From: Larus michahellis | Lineage: Eukaryota > Chordata > Aves > Charadriiformes > Laridae | Assembly (NCBI RefSeq): GCF_964199755.1 | Contig: NC_133918.1 | Span: forward strand, 1,302,001 to 1,366,000 | Direction of reading: 5' to 3' | DNA length: 64,000 nucleotides | Part shown: positions 63,871-64,000 of the stretch, piece by piece | Layout of the letters: every line of letters starts with the position of its first letter | Position numbering within the stretch: the first letter of the stretch is position 1 | Notes under the pieces: model-generated | Seen by the model: only the letters and a program-made list of their open reading frames with translations | What the model was told of the DNA's origin: nothing | Database searches by the model: none | Translations under genes and position numbers: made by a program

Positions 63871-64000
63871 GAGGCAGCCAGGCCCGGCCAGGAGATGAGG
63901 GCAAGAGCTCTTCACAGCTGGTGGGACAGTGACAGGAGGGACAAGAGGCCACACAGTTTAGGTGAGAGCAAAGCAGCTTTTTGTCCCCCCCGCCAGCCCC

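Noticed and set aside
62231-63952. Minus-strand Pro/His/Thr-rich frames at the right edge
   Set aside because: They are translations of the minisatellite, fused at one end to CR1 coding sequence.

Overview
The window looks like avian genomic DNA, probably a GC-rich microchromosome segment. Many CR1 LINE fragments carry the bird-type 3' end (ATTCTATG-like). Introns are short, there are several CpG islands and many GC-rich minisatellites, and the gene content matches the human 19p13 / chicken chr28 type of region. Species cannot be fixed from the sequence alone. All gene models were built by hand from reading frames, splice signals and remembered protein families; no database search was run.

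Layout, left to right. (1) 1-480: GC-rich edge with a plus-strand TATA promoter whose gene I cannot identify. (2) 1.9-6.34 kb, minus: a PRR22-type proline-rich gene in which one symmetric exon sits in a ~380-bp tandem array of six copies. (3) 6.34-12.7 kb: no recognised gene, one long CR1. (4) 12.7-19.03 kb, plus: a secreted cysteine-rich, C-terminal cystine-knot gene that I interpret as Pinhead (5' end unresolved). (5) 21.04-23.55 kb, plus: complete ADMP, a BMP/TGF-beta ligand, 2 kb downstream in tandem. (6) 25.75-28.64 kb, minus: a two-exon electrically silent Kv subunit, KCNV2-like. (7) 29.8-31.2 kb: a CR1 copy with a 406-codon open reverse transcriptase frame. (8) 34.27-36.17 kb, minus: CD320 with a single LDL-receptor class A domain. 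(9) 37.68-39.26 kb, minus: NDUFA7, sharing a CpG-island promoter with (10) RPS28, 39.44-40.42 kb, plus. (11) 43.65-49.13 kb, minus: KANK3, complete over ten coding exons. (12) 49.2-64 kb: probable KANK3 5' region, CpG islands, CR1 copies and two large minisatellite blocks; no recognisable protein gene.

CD320-NDUFA7-RPS28-KANK3 is the same gene order as on human 19p13.2, which supports all four calls. Pinhead and ADMP are a chordate-conserved linked pair acting in dorsoventral patterning. PRR22, NDUFA7, RPS28 and KANK3 are housekeeping or cytoskeletal/uncharacterised genes without an obvious functional tie to that pair. The most notable items are the intact Pinhead-ADMP pair, the PRR22 exon array, the silent Kv paralogue beside ADMP, the one-domain CD320, and a near-perfect 83-bp palindrome in NDUFA7 intron 1.
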